DNA of 64,000 nucleotides from assembly GCF_030247195.1 (NCBI RefSeq), contig NC_080672.1:70845771-70909770 (forward strand), in the 5' to 3' direction. The stretch's first letter is position 1. Each line of letters opens with the position of its first letter. Below are positions 12,298 through 25,283 of this stretch, piece by piece. The DNA is from Topomyia yanbarensis (Eukaryota > Arthropoda > Insecta > Diptera > Culicidae). The notes beneath the pieces were generated by a model. It made no database searches and was not told the origin of the DNA. It was given only the letters and a program-made list of their open reading frames with translations. The position numbers and the translations under genes are program-made.

Positions 12298-13922
12298 TAT
12301 CGCCTTGACCGAGACGTGGCTCGACAACCGCACTCTGTCTCGCCAGGTCTTGTATTCGCTGGTAACTTAGGAGTGAATTTTGAGGACATCTCAAAATCTA
12401 TCGTCTACGATTTTAAAAACGCTGACTACCACAGCATCGTTAGCACGATGTTGGATATAAACTGGGACGAAAATCTTAACAATGACGACGCGAACGAAGC
12501 AGCGATGACGTTTTCTAGTATTCTTAACTACCTTACCGACCGCCATGTGCCAAAACGAACAATTATTACCGATCAACACCCTCCGTGGCAATCAACCGTC
12601 CTTAGACAATTAAAATCTGCCAAAAGAGCTGCATTTACAAAATTCTCGAAGCATAAGACACTTGCATTACGAAATCACTATTTTTAACTCAACCACGAAT
12701 ACAAACAGCAAAGCAGACTGGCCTTTTTTAGACACCAGCAAAACGTCGAGCGTCAACTGAAGTCCATGCCCAAGTCGTTCTGGAAGTATGTTAACGAGCA
12801 GCGAAAAGAATCCGGTTTACCATCTTGTATGTCGTTTAATGGAGTTTTAGGCACCGATATTAAGGAAATATGCCAACTGTTCTCCGACAAATTTTCAAGC
12901 GTTTTTTTCAACGAGTGCCTTCCACCACAACAAGTCTCTGCCGCCGCCAATTTAACTCCTTCTCTAGGACAAGCCATCAACCGAATTTATGTTGATAATG
13001 CTGCCATTTTTGCAGCAAATGCCAAACTGAAAGCATCTTGTACCCCGGGTCCAGATGGCTTCTTGAACCACTTCGGCGAGTCTTCGAGCTATCACTCACT
13101 ACTGGTACATTCCCTTCCTGCTGGAAAGCAGCGCACATGTTTCCAGTTCATAAAAAAGGAAACAAATCGAACGTTGACAATTATTGGGGAATCTCATGTT
13201 TAAGTGCCGTATCAAAACTATTCGAGCTGGTTGTTTTAACCCCTATTTTCTTTCACCGCAAACACTACATTGCAGATGACCAACACGATTTTATGCCTAA
13301 ACGATCGACAACGACAAACTTGCTCTCGTTCACAACATATGTAATGGATGGATAGATATCGCAATAGCGATGCTGGACAAACTCGGCATTCATGAACAAC
13401 TTCTGCGCTGGTTTCGTTCCTACCTCGATGGAAGGCAACTCCAAATTAGCATCAAGGACTGTCTATCTGCACCATTCTCGCTACATCCGGCATCCCACAA
13501 GCAAGCCATCTCGGTCCAGTGATATTCCTCCTCTACTTTAATGACGTCAATATAAAATTACAAGGCCTTTCTTTCGCCGACAACATGAATTTTTTTCGAT
13601 AAATACGGGATAAAACCGATGCCAGTGTTTTCAGAGGGAACTGGACAGCTTTAGTATGTGGTGTGATCTAAACAGAATGGTTTGAAACCCGAGCAAATGC
13701 TCAATCGTTACGTTCACGCAGAAACGCCATCCGACTCAGTTTGACTATGATTTCTTCGGCTCGAGCATTCCAAGATACTCTCACATCAAGGATCTCGGAG
13801 TCATCATGGATTGGATAACGTTCAAACCACACACTTCATACATCGTGGATAAGGCGTCACGACAGCTTGGGTTTATCTTCCGAATAGCGAAAAACTTCAA
13901 AATATCCTACATCAACTTGAAT
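12298..13922 (+). pseudogene. Decayed CR1/Jockey-like LINE ORF2
   Basis: Several frames join into one decayed ORF2. It starts with an endonuclease scrap (LTETWLDNRTLSRQ, about 12300-12345), then jumps to the linker before reverse transcriptase (DRHVPKRT, PPWQSTVLRQLKSAKRAA). It continues with PKSFWKYVNEQRKESGLPS, CTPGPDGF, VHKKGNKSNVDNYWGISCLS, DDQHDFMPKRSTTTNLLSF and, after about 13350, IAIAMLDKLGIHEQLLRWF, SGIP(Q)ASHLGPV and SFADNMNFF. Palm motif A (the first catalytic aspartate) is missing at the 13350 junction and the YADD-type motif reads FADN, so it is dead. It stops near the mariner left end at 13923. Continuation beyond 15121 is not clear. Confidence 0.8.
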
Positions 13923-15121
13923 CACGGAAAAACGCTGTAGAAAATTAGCTAGTGGACCGATCCTTTTCAAACTTTCAGGTAATAAAATATAACTCATTAG
14001 TAAGCTTTTGGCATATTTATTTCCCTCAACTTTAATACCATAATCGTACGCTCGCTCCTTACGCTTAACTCCATTCATTAGGCTCTGTACAACTGGCTGC
14101 AGCTTCTTCTGCATGGAAACCCGCTTTTTCTTCATATCTTCTTCCGATTTGACCTCATTCGGATGCTTCCGTAGTGCCTGCTTCATAATTGCCCAGAATT
14201 TTTCGATGGGTTTTAGTTCCGGTGCGTTGGGGGGTTCATGTCCTTGAGTTCAAAAGTGACTCCGTTGGCTGCATGCCACTTCAGGACGACGTTTGAATAA
14301 TGATACGAAACTAGATTCGGCAGAAGTCGTAGGGTCCTCGTACTGCTTCCACAGAGGAAGCAGACGCTTTCTTAAACACTCCTTGGGGTAGATCTCCCCG
14401 TTTACAGTCCAGGTAGTGGCAGATCACTTGCCGAATCATGTATTTATTGGCAAACTTTGAAAGTTTCTGCTTCCTTACTACCTCCGAAACAAAAACCTTG
14501 TGCTGGGCGGTGAAGGGCGGAAACTGCCGGAAGGCCGCCCTGTCGTAAGTCTCATCATCCATGATGAGGCAATGATGCTTCGTCAGCAACTGGGTGCACA
14601 GTTTCCGGGTCTGTGACTTTCACACCCTATTTTGCCGTTCGTCACGATTTGGAGCCCTCCATATTTTGCACGTATGCAACCTCTCCCGCTCATTTGCCTT
14701 TTGAACGAAAGACAAGGACAGATTCAACTTTTTGGCCACATCCTTAACCGAAGCATTGGGATGCCGCTTAAATGCTTTCACTACACGCTTGTGAACCTGA
14801 TCACTAATAGAACATCCATTCTGACCGCATTAATCCTTCCGTTCGAGGCTCACAGTTTGGTAGTAACGTTTAATCACACGACTCACCGTTGACCGCACGA
14901 TTCCGAGCTCTTTTCCACTGCCCGATGAAAGAGTTGAGGAATTTCCAGGTGCTTGTGCAAAATCAATTCGCGACGTTGCTTTTCGGGAATGCAATTTTTT
15001 TTACAATTTTTGGAAAACTGACAGCGATCAAAATACAGCGTAAACAACACTCTAAACTATTTCTACCCAAATTTTCAAGAGAAAATACCTTTATGGTTAT
15101 TTTCTACAGTATTTTTCCGTG
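13923..15121 (-). mobile_element. Mariner-type element, DD37E-like, with TIRs
   Basis: The two ends are inverted repeats. The left 27 bases begin CACGGAAAAACGCTGTAG; the right end, reverse-complemented, begins CACGGAAAAATACTGTAG, with 23 of 27 positions matching. Length is 1199 bp, normal for a mariner/ITm element. It lies against a LINE reverse transcriptase fragment. The expected TA dinucleotides are not intact on either side, so either they mutated or the true ends lie a few bases away. Confidence 0.8.
13950..15010 (-). pseudogene. Broken DD37E mariner transposase
   Basis: Reading on the minus strand, an open piece (14589 to 14311) contains the first catalytic motif LIMDDETYDRAAFRQFP and the KLSKFANKYM segment. 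Downstream in other frames are SYHYSNVVLKWHAANGVTF and, at 14186 to 13950, MKQALRKHPNEVKSEEDMKK. The latter follows the third catalytic Glu in this family. The stretch that should hold the second aspartate (WPDLA-type) reads LPNLVSYHYS, so that residue is lost. Several stops and frameshifts separate the pieces. The family (ITmD37E, known from mosquitoes) is inferred from these motifs; the spacing cannot be measured across frameshifts. Confidence 0.75.
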
Positions 15122-15202
15122 GGATGTGGGACACTCTTTAACATCTATTCCTATTACGTGAAATTGACTTTACTACAACAAAGCAACTAAAATTAAAATT
15201 TC

Positions 15203-15370
15203 AAATACCCGATCCCGATCCGAATCCGTGAATTTCTAATTCGAAAACCCGATACTCGACCCAAACCCGAAAATGTTGGCTTTATAGAGCCCGAACCCGA
15301 CCCAAAACCCGTCGGATTTGGGCCGGGTCTGGGTTTCGGGTTCAAAAACCCAATCCCGACCATCTCTGAA
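15203..15370. repeat. Second CCCGAACCC tandem/palindromic repeat
   Basis: Two to three decayed 41-bp-type units, then GAACCCGACCCAAAACCCG facing CGGATTTGGGCCGGGTCTGG, ending CCCGACCATCTCTGAA. The order and right end match 719-960, in the same orientation. It is a second copy of the same dispersed repeat. Confidence 0.8.
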
Positions 15371-17042
15371 TTCGGATTATCACGAACGACATTCTGGCTG
15401 CCTGCAGCTCTGCCTGTCAGACCCACAGAAATGGCGGTCCCCTTTCGAATGTTTTGCGTGTTTACTTGCATATTATGGTCACCCTATCTTAACTCACAGC
15501 TTATGTGCAATTTACCAGGAATGCCGTTATGGACGAGTTGAATCTGCAATTTAACCTTCATGTATCTGTCTCTGTCCGCTTTCCCCTACATTAAGGAAAT
15601 ATCAATTGGATCACTAAAATAAATATGAAACAGTTCCAAACATCAGGTGGAGCGAAAAAGCCATCCGCTTCGATACTGCATTCAGCCGTACCAACAATGA
15701 CAACATCGAAAGTGTAAACTGTGGGTGTGCATTCTTTACGGGTCTTAAATTCTTAAAACATCCCAGCGAGAAGAAAAAAAGTATTCAATGAAACTAGACC
15801 GAACAAAGACACCGCGGGGTTTTGTGTTTAGAATGATATATGACTCCTTTTGCTTCCAATTCCTTTTGTCCCCTGTGTTTAGGTGTAGGGACTGGTGCTC
15901 TTTTCTGGTCATCTTTCTAATCGACGAAAACCTTCAATTCTCAGGTGGCACACAGCCGCCCTTTTCAATAGAGGCATGAATGAATGAATGACTGAATGCA
16001 CATCTTATGATGGGTTGTCCTTTTTCCCCGATTCCCGGGGACACAAAAGCCATGCAACTGAGATGGTGTGAAAAGATACGCATCCGCTAACCCAGCAGGA
16101 AAAGGTCGAAATGACGTTGCCAAAATCAAAATAGGTACTTTCTATTCACAGTCCGAAGAAAAAAAAAATTAAACTCCAAATCACTATCATGAAAGAATCC
16201 CTGGTCAATTAAGCCCTAATGGAAGGAAGGAATCGCTCGCTTGAATTCGATTTGCATTCGGTCACTCTTTATCCGGCGGTTTCTTTCAAAGCAAATATTG
16301 ACCTTCCTGATTCGAATGGACGAGAGAGAGAAAAAACTGCTTTGTAACCACTTTGCTTCCTTTCATGAGCTTCAGAAATCAATCAGATCCACTCCCGGAC
16401 TGGGCAAAGCTGTGAAATTGAATTAACATTTAGATTTATCCTCTTATCAGAAGGAGATTCTTGCATGAAACCGAAGCATAGTGATTACAAACAGAGCAAA
16501 AAAAGTTGCCACTGAATGACCATCGCAGATTTGCTTTCTTCCCTCGCATTTTGGTCTTTTTTATCATCGCTTATCGAGATTTCTCCAACCCCGACCGAGT
16601 ATATGGCAGCGCCCTTTCCAAAAAATCGCCACTAACAGGGACGGTAACCGGTAAAGAAAACATATTAGCGTGAAGTATGGTCCACTTGAATCTGTCCACT
16701 TAGTCCTACAAGAAAAGCAGTATTATCCTGGTTCTTTTTTGCTCGGCTACTGGTTTGGCTATCAAAAGAAAGAATTTCATAAATCTCCCCTTTTTGCTGT
16801 CCGTCACCACCGCAGCAGCAGCAGTAGTTGGCAGGCATTGATAGGATCTGATGCGTGAAATGGTCAAAGTGAATCATATTTTGATAAATGTATTTGGCGC
16901 TTCCTGTGAGAGGGAGCCCAGTACTTAACTTGTACCGATCAAAGGATATGAGTCCTGTTGCTAATTCGATATAAATAACATACATGAAGAATTAAGTAAA
17001 ATTGCATTTTTATTAGGGATTGCTCGGTACCTCGTATCTCTT
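15371..17042. other. Quiet unassigned DNA
   Basis: No TE motif or convincing ORF. Base composition is closer to balanced than its neighbours. It could be intronic or intergenic host DNA. Confidence 0.45.
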
Positions 17043-17127
17043 GCTCTAAATCCTAATTTTGAACCTGAAATTTAGACAACACTATCTGTGTTGTCTAAAT
17101 TTCAGGTTGAATATTAGGATTTAGAGC
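17043..17127. repeat. Strong 40-bp-stem hairpin
   Basis: Arms 17043-17082 and 17088-17127 are complementary at 38 of 40 positions with a 5-base loop (TATCT). The outer arm reads GCTCTAAATCCTAA and the inner arm TTTAGACAACAC. The near-perfect stem suggests a recent inverted duplication, a tiny foldback element or a hairpin RNA. It stands alone in otherwise repeat-free DNA. Confidence 0.9.
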
Positions 17128-18875
17128 ATAAAGATCGCGCCAAATGATCACAAACGGGTTACCTTTTAATTACCCCAGTAACAGCCAAAAACTTCACAGT
17201 CTACAGATTCCGAAACCTAGCCGAGAACAATAATCATTGATGTGAAATGCTCCACGATTGCCAAAGTCCATTCACAACAATTCCGTGCGATAATTAATTA
17301 CACGAGACTCATTTCCCCATTTCATTTTCTCCGCAATAATTGCCAGCTAAAGCCCATGAAACGCTCACTTGAGGTATGTATGAATAATTAATTAATTAAA
17401 AACATGGCACATAAAATATTTCACCCCAACCCCTTGTCCCGACTTGTCCCAGTTTCTATTCAAATCACCAAAGCAAAACGTGTCGCCATTTGGATCATGT
17501 TTCCTAGCATGTCCCTGCAACCCTTGTTCAGCCCTTATCAGCAGTAGTAACACCACCACCACCACTCCCGATACCCTGTAGAAAGCGGGAAGCCACGCGA
17601 GGATCTTTGTGCTCTAGGCACCATTTCATCACTCGTCGAGTGTGTTCTTTCATTCTACTCAATGCACGACATTTTTCTGTCGTTGTTTTTTTTTTGTTTT
17701 AGCGCCTTTCATTTGGGAAATGACAAATTACCCAACTTCGTTGACTTTGTTCATTAATTCATGCCCGGCTCCGCTTGATGTATGCACGTACGCTCGAAGC
17801 CACGTCCCCCTCTCTCCGCTTCCACAATTAATTTGCTCTTCCAGCTTCACGTTTTCTGTATGGCTTTCCCTCGTTCAACAAAGTGGCTCGAAACAAGTCT
17901 TCTCCATAGTATATAGGCACCATATAGTCTTTGAAGCCTATCACAAACCCGTCCACAAAGTGTTTCGTCGCCTGGCAGATTTGTGGATTTCTAGGTAATC
18001 TATAGGTACACGTGTGGGCCACAGTTTAGTCGTGATAAAGCTATTAACACATTTTCCGTCGTGCGTCGTCGTGGGTTGGCGCCTGACCGCAAATGCTTGG
18101 TTTGTCGAGGTGGCATTCAGCTGGAAAATTGTTTGTGCCGTGGGCTAATGTGAGCTCTGGTGGACACGAAAATCTTGTGTGCAAAATCATTAAATACCGG
18201 TGCTGGTATAATGGGATAGTTTCAGAAACAGTTTATTTATTCGTTTGGTAATTTTAGGATCAGGGAAAAGTTTTCTGGGGTTGAGATTCTTTTATCCTCA
18301 ATCTCCAGAAGAACTAGGAATCAATTTTTTCTGCGACCGACACGAATGATTGCGTTTTACTATCTGTTTATTGTATTTTTTTGTGTACATTTGCCTATGT
18401 GTGTTTATGCTGCGGCTGTTTGACAGCTATGTTATGGTGTGTGGGCTGATTGTGCGAATCGTACGGTAATTGCATTTTGTTTCTAAAATTCTATGATTAG
18501 TTCACTTTTTCTTAGGGCTAGGTAAGTATCAACAGGTATGTACAATGCATAAAATTTCATTTCATTACAGGTTCATGTTGTGGTGGATTAAAGGTGAGTA
18601 TTGAACATTTCGGCCGCCGAAGAAATTTTAAGGAATTCAACGGGCATTAGCGGTGGAAGTTCGAGCTTCTTGCGATGACTGACGTTCAACGGGATATGGA
18701 GATTTTGATTCTTCGTCTTGCTGGTACAGGCCTTCTTACAGCTTCCAGGATGATTTTTCGGGGTGCGTCGGGTCCGACTGCAGGATACTGTCCGGGAGTG
18801 GTGTGCTGTAAAGGAGGAACATCTGTACGCGAACTGTTGCTTTGACAAATTAGGAATGAGCACTTGAGGAATGAG
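17128..18875. other. Quiet unassigned DNA
   Basis: Frames at 17642-17998 (plus) and 18588-18863 (minus) show no domain. An ATTAATTAATTAA run lies at about 17386-17399. The part next to 18876 may include a decayed BEL/Pao 3' segment, but I could not identify LTRs. Confidence 0.4.
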
Positions 18876-20259
18876 TCAAGTCCCAGCCGGGGGTTCTAGG
18901 AACCCACACGGCGAGGCTTGGTTCTTTACAGGTGAACCACGAACCGCTCGATACCCCCGAGCTTGGACCAGGATCTCGTCTGGCGACTCATTTTCCCGAG
19001 AAGGGGCCGGGAACTCGTCCGGCGGCTCTGTTCCCTGAGCAAGGGCCTTCGTCGGGTGTTGTTGACACTCTGCTACTAGTCGGTGCGGGATTCGGTGCTG
19101 CGCTGGGTAGCCTAACTTCAACCGGAAGTAAGCAGAGCTTCGGGATGGCGCGTTGAACGATACCGAAGGTCGACTTCACTATGGCGACACGAACAAGGCC
19201 GTCAGGGCCGGGATGAACGCTGAGCACTCGCCCCAGGGGCCATTTCAACGGCGGTGTTCTCTCATCTTTGAGAGCGACGATGGAACCAACGGCAAGGGTG
19301 TCCATGGCTTTTGTCCAGCGGTAGCGATTTTGCATGGTGGCGAGATACTCCTTGTGCCAACGACTCCAGAAGTGCTGAGTCAGCTGTTGTACTCGTTCCC
19401 ATGGAGACAACCTGGATTTAGGAACTTCACGGCAATCTGGATCAGATACTGCATTCAACGGACGACAAATCAGGAAATATCCTGGGGTCAGAGCAAGCTC
19501 ATCGGATGGATTGTCCGGCAACGGTGTGATTGGGCGAGAGTTTAGCATTGACTCGACCTGAATCAATGCGGTTTGTAGCTCGGATTCGGTTAGGTGAGCA
19601 TTTCCGAGAATTTTGCGAAGCAGGGTCTTCACGGACTTCACGCAGGCTTCACAGATTCCACCGAATGTGGGAGAGTGAGGTGGAATGAAGTGGAACTGTA
19701 TTCCGTTGTCTGCGCATTCGTTTGCTACGGCATCTTGGTGAACTTGAGTTCGGAAAAGCTTCCGCAGTTCTTTCAGTTCTCGCTGTGCTCCAACAAAGTT
19801 CGTGGCGTTATCGCAGTTGATATGCGCAGGCTTTCCTCTAAGGCCGGCGAATCTTCGCAGGCTCGCAATGAATGTGCCAGTGGTCAGATCTGACACAAGG
19901 TCCAAGTGCACAGCTTTGGTAGCCATGCATGCGTATACGGTGATGTACGCTTTGAAGAATGGCGTTCTCTTATTTCGGAGTGACGTTCTCACGTACATTG
20001 GCCCAGCCAAGTCAACGCCAACATTCTGAATCGGGTACGCCTGGTTGACCCGAACAGATGGCAGATCCCCCATCAGCTGCTGCAACGGTTTGGGTTTGGC
20101 ACGTACGCATACCATGCAGCCGTGGACAATGTTGCGAACCAAGTTCCGTCCGTCTTGTGGTGTTCTCTCGTGGCGATCATCTCGGTGAGACTCATTTGTT
20201 ATCGAGCACTCAGTCGGGATAGAAGTCTTTTGTTGTCGATCCGTACACTCTATAGCCAC
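18876..20259 (-). pseudogene. BEL/Pao retrotransposon integrase, truncated pol
   Basis: A 423-codon minus-strand frame is the 3' part of a BEL/Pao polyprotein. The H2C2 zinc-finger end (CMVC at residues 48-51) precedes the integrase core. The acidic triad is D83 (GVDLAGP), D150 (INCDNATNF) and E204 (GGICEACVKSVK). Residues about 285-375 resemble the DUF5641 domain typical of BEL/Pao C-termini (SPWERVQQLTQHFWSRWHKE, ALKDERTPPLKWPLGRV). The last residues shift into another frame, where RAVRGSPVKNQ... continues to about 18876. Gag, protease, reverse transcriptase and LTRs are absent from the window. The right end abuts a decayed LINE. The integrase triad is intact but the element as a whole is dead. 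Confidence 0.9.
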
Positions 20260-20503
20260 AAATAGTGCTAATCTGCTTTCAAGGGGTTATTTCGCACACT
20301 CTACGCCTAGTCGAGGTTTCAGTATTTTTTCCCTTCTTTTGTGTTTCTGTTTCTGAGTACCGTTAGCCGGTCAGTGACCAGTGAAGCAGCGTTCTTCTAG
20401 TAAGCCGTCTGGATATCGTTACATATACAAGTTAAGTATTAGTTTACGTTTCCCCTTCTTGGTTCTTTTACTAACGTGCACTAGGTAATAGGCCCGTGCA
20501 AAA

Positions 20504-21806
20504 ATGACTTCCCTTGACGGCGGTTCATCTCAAGGTGAGATGGACCTCGTACCAAAATCAGCTCCTCGGCTCGGCCACCGTGCCTTTCGTGATCTTCCGG
20601 ACCAAAGAAAAAAAGTGTTTGAATCTGTTGCAGATTTCTCGGGTTCTGGTGGATCGGTATTCGGCCGTGACAGATATATCGAAAATTCGCCCTGATAAGC
20701 TTCGGGTGGTTGTTAACAGCTTGACTCAGGCAAAAAATATTGCTGGCTACGGGTCCTTTACGAAGGAGTACAGGGTGTATATTCCAGCTAGCAGGGTTGA
20801 AGTCAGTGGGGTCGTTTCCGATTAGAGTCTGAATTGCGAGGACCTGCTAAAATATGGGACTGGCTGTTTCAAGGACCCCATGCTTAAGCCAGTGAAGATA
20901 CTGGAATGCAAACGTTAGCATTCAGCATCAGTCCGCAGCTGACGGCAAGAAAATATACGTCAACTCAGACTCTTATCGGGTGACCTTCGCCGGTTCTACT
21001 CTACCCAACTACCTCCTCTTTGACAAGGTTCGTCTACCTGTTCGCCTCTTTGTGCCGCCGGTCATGAACTGTACTAATTGCAAACAATTGGGACACACAG
21101 CCTCCCATTGTAGCAATAAAGCCCGTTGTGGGAAATGCGGTGGGAATCAGGCGGATGATTCCTGTGGTAGAGATGTCGAAAAGTGTCTCTACTGTTGGGG
21201 AAACCCACATGATCTCCCTTCATGTCCCGCGTACAAACAGCGCGAGGAGAATCTTAAGCGTTCCCTTCAGGGACGCTCTAACCGATCTTTTGCAGAAATG
21301 CTTAAGATAGCTACGCCACCTGTCTCTACGAACATCTTTACCAACTTGTCTACTGACGAAGGCGACTGTGATGAACCCCAGGAGGGAACATCTTCTGCTG
21401 TGCCTTGAAGTAGTAGAAAAAGGAAGAACATTTCCTCTTCCAAGCTTCGTCGTAAAGGCCAGAAGGTGTCTCTTCATGGTCCCCCTAAAATAACTACTCA
21501 AGGAAGTACTGGTGCAAAACCGAAGCAAGTCGCTCCCGGTCTCAGTAACCTGAGCTCAGAAAAGGAGTTCCCAGCACTTCCAGGAACATCAAAAACCCCA
21601 AGTGTTCCCATATCTCAGCCAGAGAAAGAAAACAGTGCTGGCTTAATAAATTTCTCTGACATTGTGGACCGTATTCTTACAGCGTTGAACATTTCTGACC
21701 CCCTTAAAAGTATCTTGATAAGCTTTCTCCCCGCAGTAAAAACATTTTTGATGCAGTTCACTGCGAAATGGCCCCTCCTTTCAGCGATTGTATCCTTCGA
21801 TGGCTA
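20504..21806 (+). pseudogene. I-type LINE ORF1 (gag-like) pseudogene
   Basis: The start codon at 20504 opens a frame that shifts near 20560 into another frame carrying DISKIRPDKLRVVVNSLTQA. This equals the N-terminal domain of the intact ORF1 at 39778. A stop follows at about 20823. From 20980 three zinc knuckles are still clear: CTNCKQLGHTASHC, CGKCGGNQADDSC (histidine lost) and CLYCWGNPHDLPSCP. A stop at about 21406 splits off the C-terminal third (21466-21807). There the end ...IVSFDG with an overlapping ATGGCTAA is conserved. The product would have bound element RNA. Confidence 0.85.
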
Positions 21807-24400
21807 ATTCATCGAACGAGGTCACGGATTTAATCACTGTTCTACAGTGGAATTGCAGAAGCATTATCCCGAAAATCGATTCGTTTAAAATCTTACTAAA
21901 TAATTTGAAATGCGATGCATTTGCCCTATGCGAGACATGGCTCACTTCAGAAATAAATCTACACTTCCACGATTTTAATATTATTCGCTTGGAGCGAGAA
22001 GACTTACGGAGGAGTACTTTTAGGGATCAAAAAGTGCTATTCATTCAATCGAATCGACCTCCCCTCGACACCAGGTATTGAAGTTGCATTGCTTCCACCT
22101 ACATCCCCCCTAGAGCCTCAGTTAGCCACCGACGGCTTTGCGATATTGTGTAACTCCTCCCCGCACCGAGGCTAATGTGACTTCAACTCTCACGGTACGG
22201 CATGGGGTTGCCTTCATGACGATAATCGATCTACCTTACTCCATGAGCTTTGCGACAACTTCAATATGACTATTTTGAATACGGGTGAAATGACACGGAT
22301 TCCTGCCCTTCCAGCGCGTTCGAGCGCCTGTCCCTCTGCTAAACATCGCTGCGGTTAGATTGCATGTCGAAGGTAGTCTCTGATCCTCACGGCAGCGACC
22401 ATCTGCCAATCGTAATTAATATTGCTAACGGTTCAGGACCACCGATTACAATCAATGTTTCGAATGGCCTCACAGGAAATATTGATTGGAAGAGCCACGC
22501 GTCCGCGTGCGACAAAATCAAGTCTACTCCGATATCCGACAAAATCAAGTCTACTCAAGAGCTTCCTACGCAGGAAGAGTACTGGTTCCTGGCTGGCTTG
22601 ATTCTCGATACCGCGATTCAAGCTCAGACTAAACGCGTACCAGACGCGAACTCACGCGGGCGTCCTCCCAACTCATGGTGGGACAAAGAGTGCTCAGACG
22701 TGTACGCGGATAATTCCACCGCGTATAAGACCTTCCGGGACGACGGGCTGGCAGCTAGCTAACGACAGTACGCGATGACAGAAACGCGCATGAAAAGTTT
22801 GATAAGAGCCAAAAAACGTAGCTACTGGCGCCGGTTCGTTGACGGGCTAACGAGAGAAACATCGATGAGCATACTTTGTGGCACGGCCCGGCGCTTACAA
22901 AACCGAAATACTACTAACGAGAGCGTGGAATATTCAAACCGTAGGATATTCGATTTTGCCATGAAGGATTGTTCGGATTCCGCCCCGGTACAGAAGATCT
23001 ACCGCACCGCATACACTCACGATAACGCGAACGAAACACCTTTTTCGATGGTGGAGTTCTCACTTGCTCTCTTGTCGTGTAACAATAAAGCCCCAGGGCT
23101 AGATAGAATCAAATTTAACTTGTTAAAAAATCTGCCAGACTCTTCCAAGAGTCGCTTGTTGAATTTATTAAATAAGTTTCTCGAGGGTAATATTGTCCCT
23201 CAAGACTGGATGCAAGTGAAGGTATTCGCCATCCAAAAACCAGGAAAACCAGCCTCCGACCACAATTCGTATCGACCGATCGCAATGCTATCCTGTATCC
23301 GGAAGTTGTACGAGAAAATGATGCTATTCCGCCTTGACAAGTGGGTCGAACCAAATGGCTTACTGTCAGATACACAATTTTACTTTCGCAAAGGAAAAGG
23401 GACGAACGATTGTCTTGCGTTGCTCTCAACCGAAATTCAAATGGCCTATGCTAGCAAAGAGCAGATGGCATCAGTGTTCTTAGATATTAAGGGGGTTTTT
23501 GATTCAGTTTCGATCAACATTATTTCAGAGAAGCTGCACCAACATGGTCTTTCAGCGACTTTAAACAACTTTTTACTGAACTTGTTGTCGGAAAAGCACA
23601 TGCATTTTTCGCATGATGAGTTATCGACATCACTATTTAGTAACATGGGCCTTCCCCAGGGTTCAAAGCTCCCTGTTATACAATTTCTCTGTCCACGACA
23701 TTGATGAACGTCTTGACAATTCCTGCACGTTAAGGCAACTTGCAAACGATGGCGTGGTTTCTGTAACGGGACTCAAATCTGTCAATTTACAAGAACCGTA
23801 CCATGGACAATTTGTCTGCTTGGGTTATTAAGCTGGGTATCGAATTCTCCATGGAGAAAACCGAGCTAGTTGTATTTTCTAGGAAGTGTAAACCAGCACA
23901 ACTACAGCTTCTTTTAATGGGTCAAATTATCGCTCAAGTCTTCACAGTAAAATATCTAGGGTCTGGTTCGACTCGAAAGGTACTTGGGGATGCGACATTA
24001 GGTATTTGAAACATAAATGCCAACAAAGGATCAACTTTTTTCCTACAATAACCGGAACATGGTGGGGTGCCCACCCAGGAGACCTAATTAGGTTGTACCA
24101 AACAACGATACTGTCGGTAATGGAATACGGATGCTTCTGCTTTCGCTCCGCTGCGAACATACATTTCATCAAACTCGAAAGAATTCAATATCGTTGTTTG
24201 TGTATCGCCTTCCGGTGCATTCAGTCGACCCATACGATGAGTCTCGAAGTCCTGTCGGGCGTTCTCTTGCTGAAAACTAGATTTTGGGAATTCTCATATC
24301 ATTGCTCATTGCTCATCTTGAACCTGGTGGTAATTGAAAATTTCGAAAGACTTATCGAGCTCAATTCTTAAACCCGTTTCATGTCCCTGTACTTTAGCCA

Positions 24401-25283
24401 CCGTAAACCGGGGGGTGACTTTGATCACTTGATCACTTGAAACTTTTTTCGTAGATCGCTTATTAAACCAGAATAGTCTACAGAATCATTTTAATTTGAA
24501 AGGATTTTTACCCTAAACTTATAAAATACCGATTTGTTATACTTTTTGAGTATATTGTTCGGTTTTTGGGTACAAGAACTACAAAAACCGAAATTTGACT
24601 TTACCTTATTTTTACGAAGCTTCGTAAAGTGTCTACTTTTTATAAAACAAATAAATTTTAGATTTGAGCAAGAGTAATAAATTACAAGCGAGTTTTTATT
24701 TTCCTTTAGGATGGGATGTGTCAAATTTACTTTTAAGAGTTTGTTTATTTTAAATACATTTTTTGTGAAACTAGTTGGCAATTATTTCAAACTATTTTAA
24801 GCTAAAATTCGCAACATTTTTTCATTGTTCAATATTCCAACGTGTTAAAATGGATAAAGCACTGAAATAAAACAATTTTAGCAGTTTTAAAGGTTTTCAG
24901 AATCTCTTATTCTAGTTGAACATAAATTTTGCGAATTTTGGTTATTAGAATTTTACAGTTTATTGAAATACTTTGTATAATACCAATTAACATCTATTTA
25001 ACAATTAGTATCGTTCCAGAATTAGTTTAAACAAACATTTGAATGAAAAACATCGACATCAATAACTTAATGTGGGTGAACATGCAGGTCACCTCGGAAT
25101 ACGAAAACGGACTCCAACTTGAAATCCTTTTTGGAAAAATAGCTGTAAGCGGACAATTTTAGGTAAAACCATCCATACATCAGTACATGGTTTGCAAATA
25201 TTAAACTTGAAAAAAAAATGTGTTGCGTCTAAAAATATGTAATGATTAATGCGAAAAGTGAGCAATGTCACCCCGTTTTACGG
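24401..25283. mobile_element. TA-flanked MITE with CCGTAAAACGGGGTGAC-type TIRs
   Basis: The left end is CCGTAAACCGGGGGGTGACTTTG-like. The right end is CAATGTCACCCCGTTTTACGG followed by TA at 25284. The left dinucleotide is CA, apparently a mutated TA. It interrupts the decayed LINE ORF2 between codons that are adjacent in the intact copy (equivalent to ...ALYFDYMAQS...), so its borders are independently fixed. The 883-bp interior is AT-rich and without a transposase; a Tc1/mariner helper is inferred from the TA target. Confidence 0.85.

Noticed and set aside
13857..14186. A single protein crossing the mariner left end
   Set aside because: The last residues (after about 13923) are LINE sequence read on the wrong strand; the ORF is a chance fusion.
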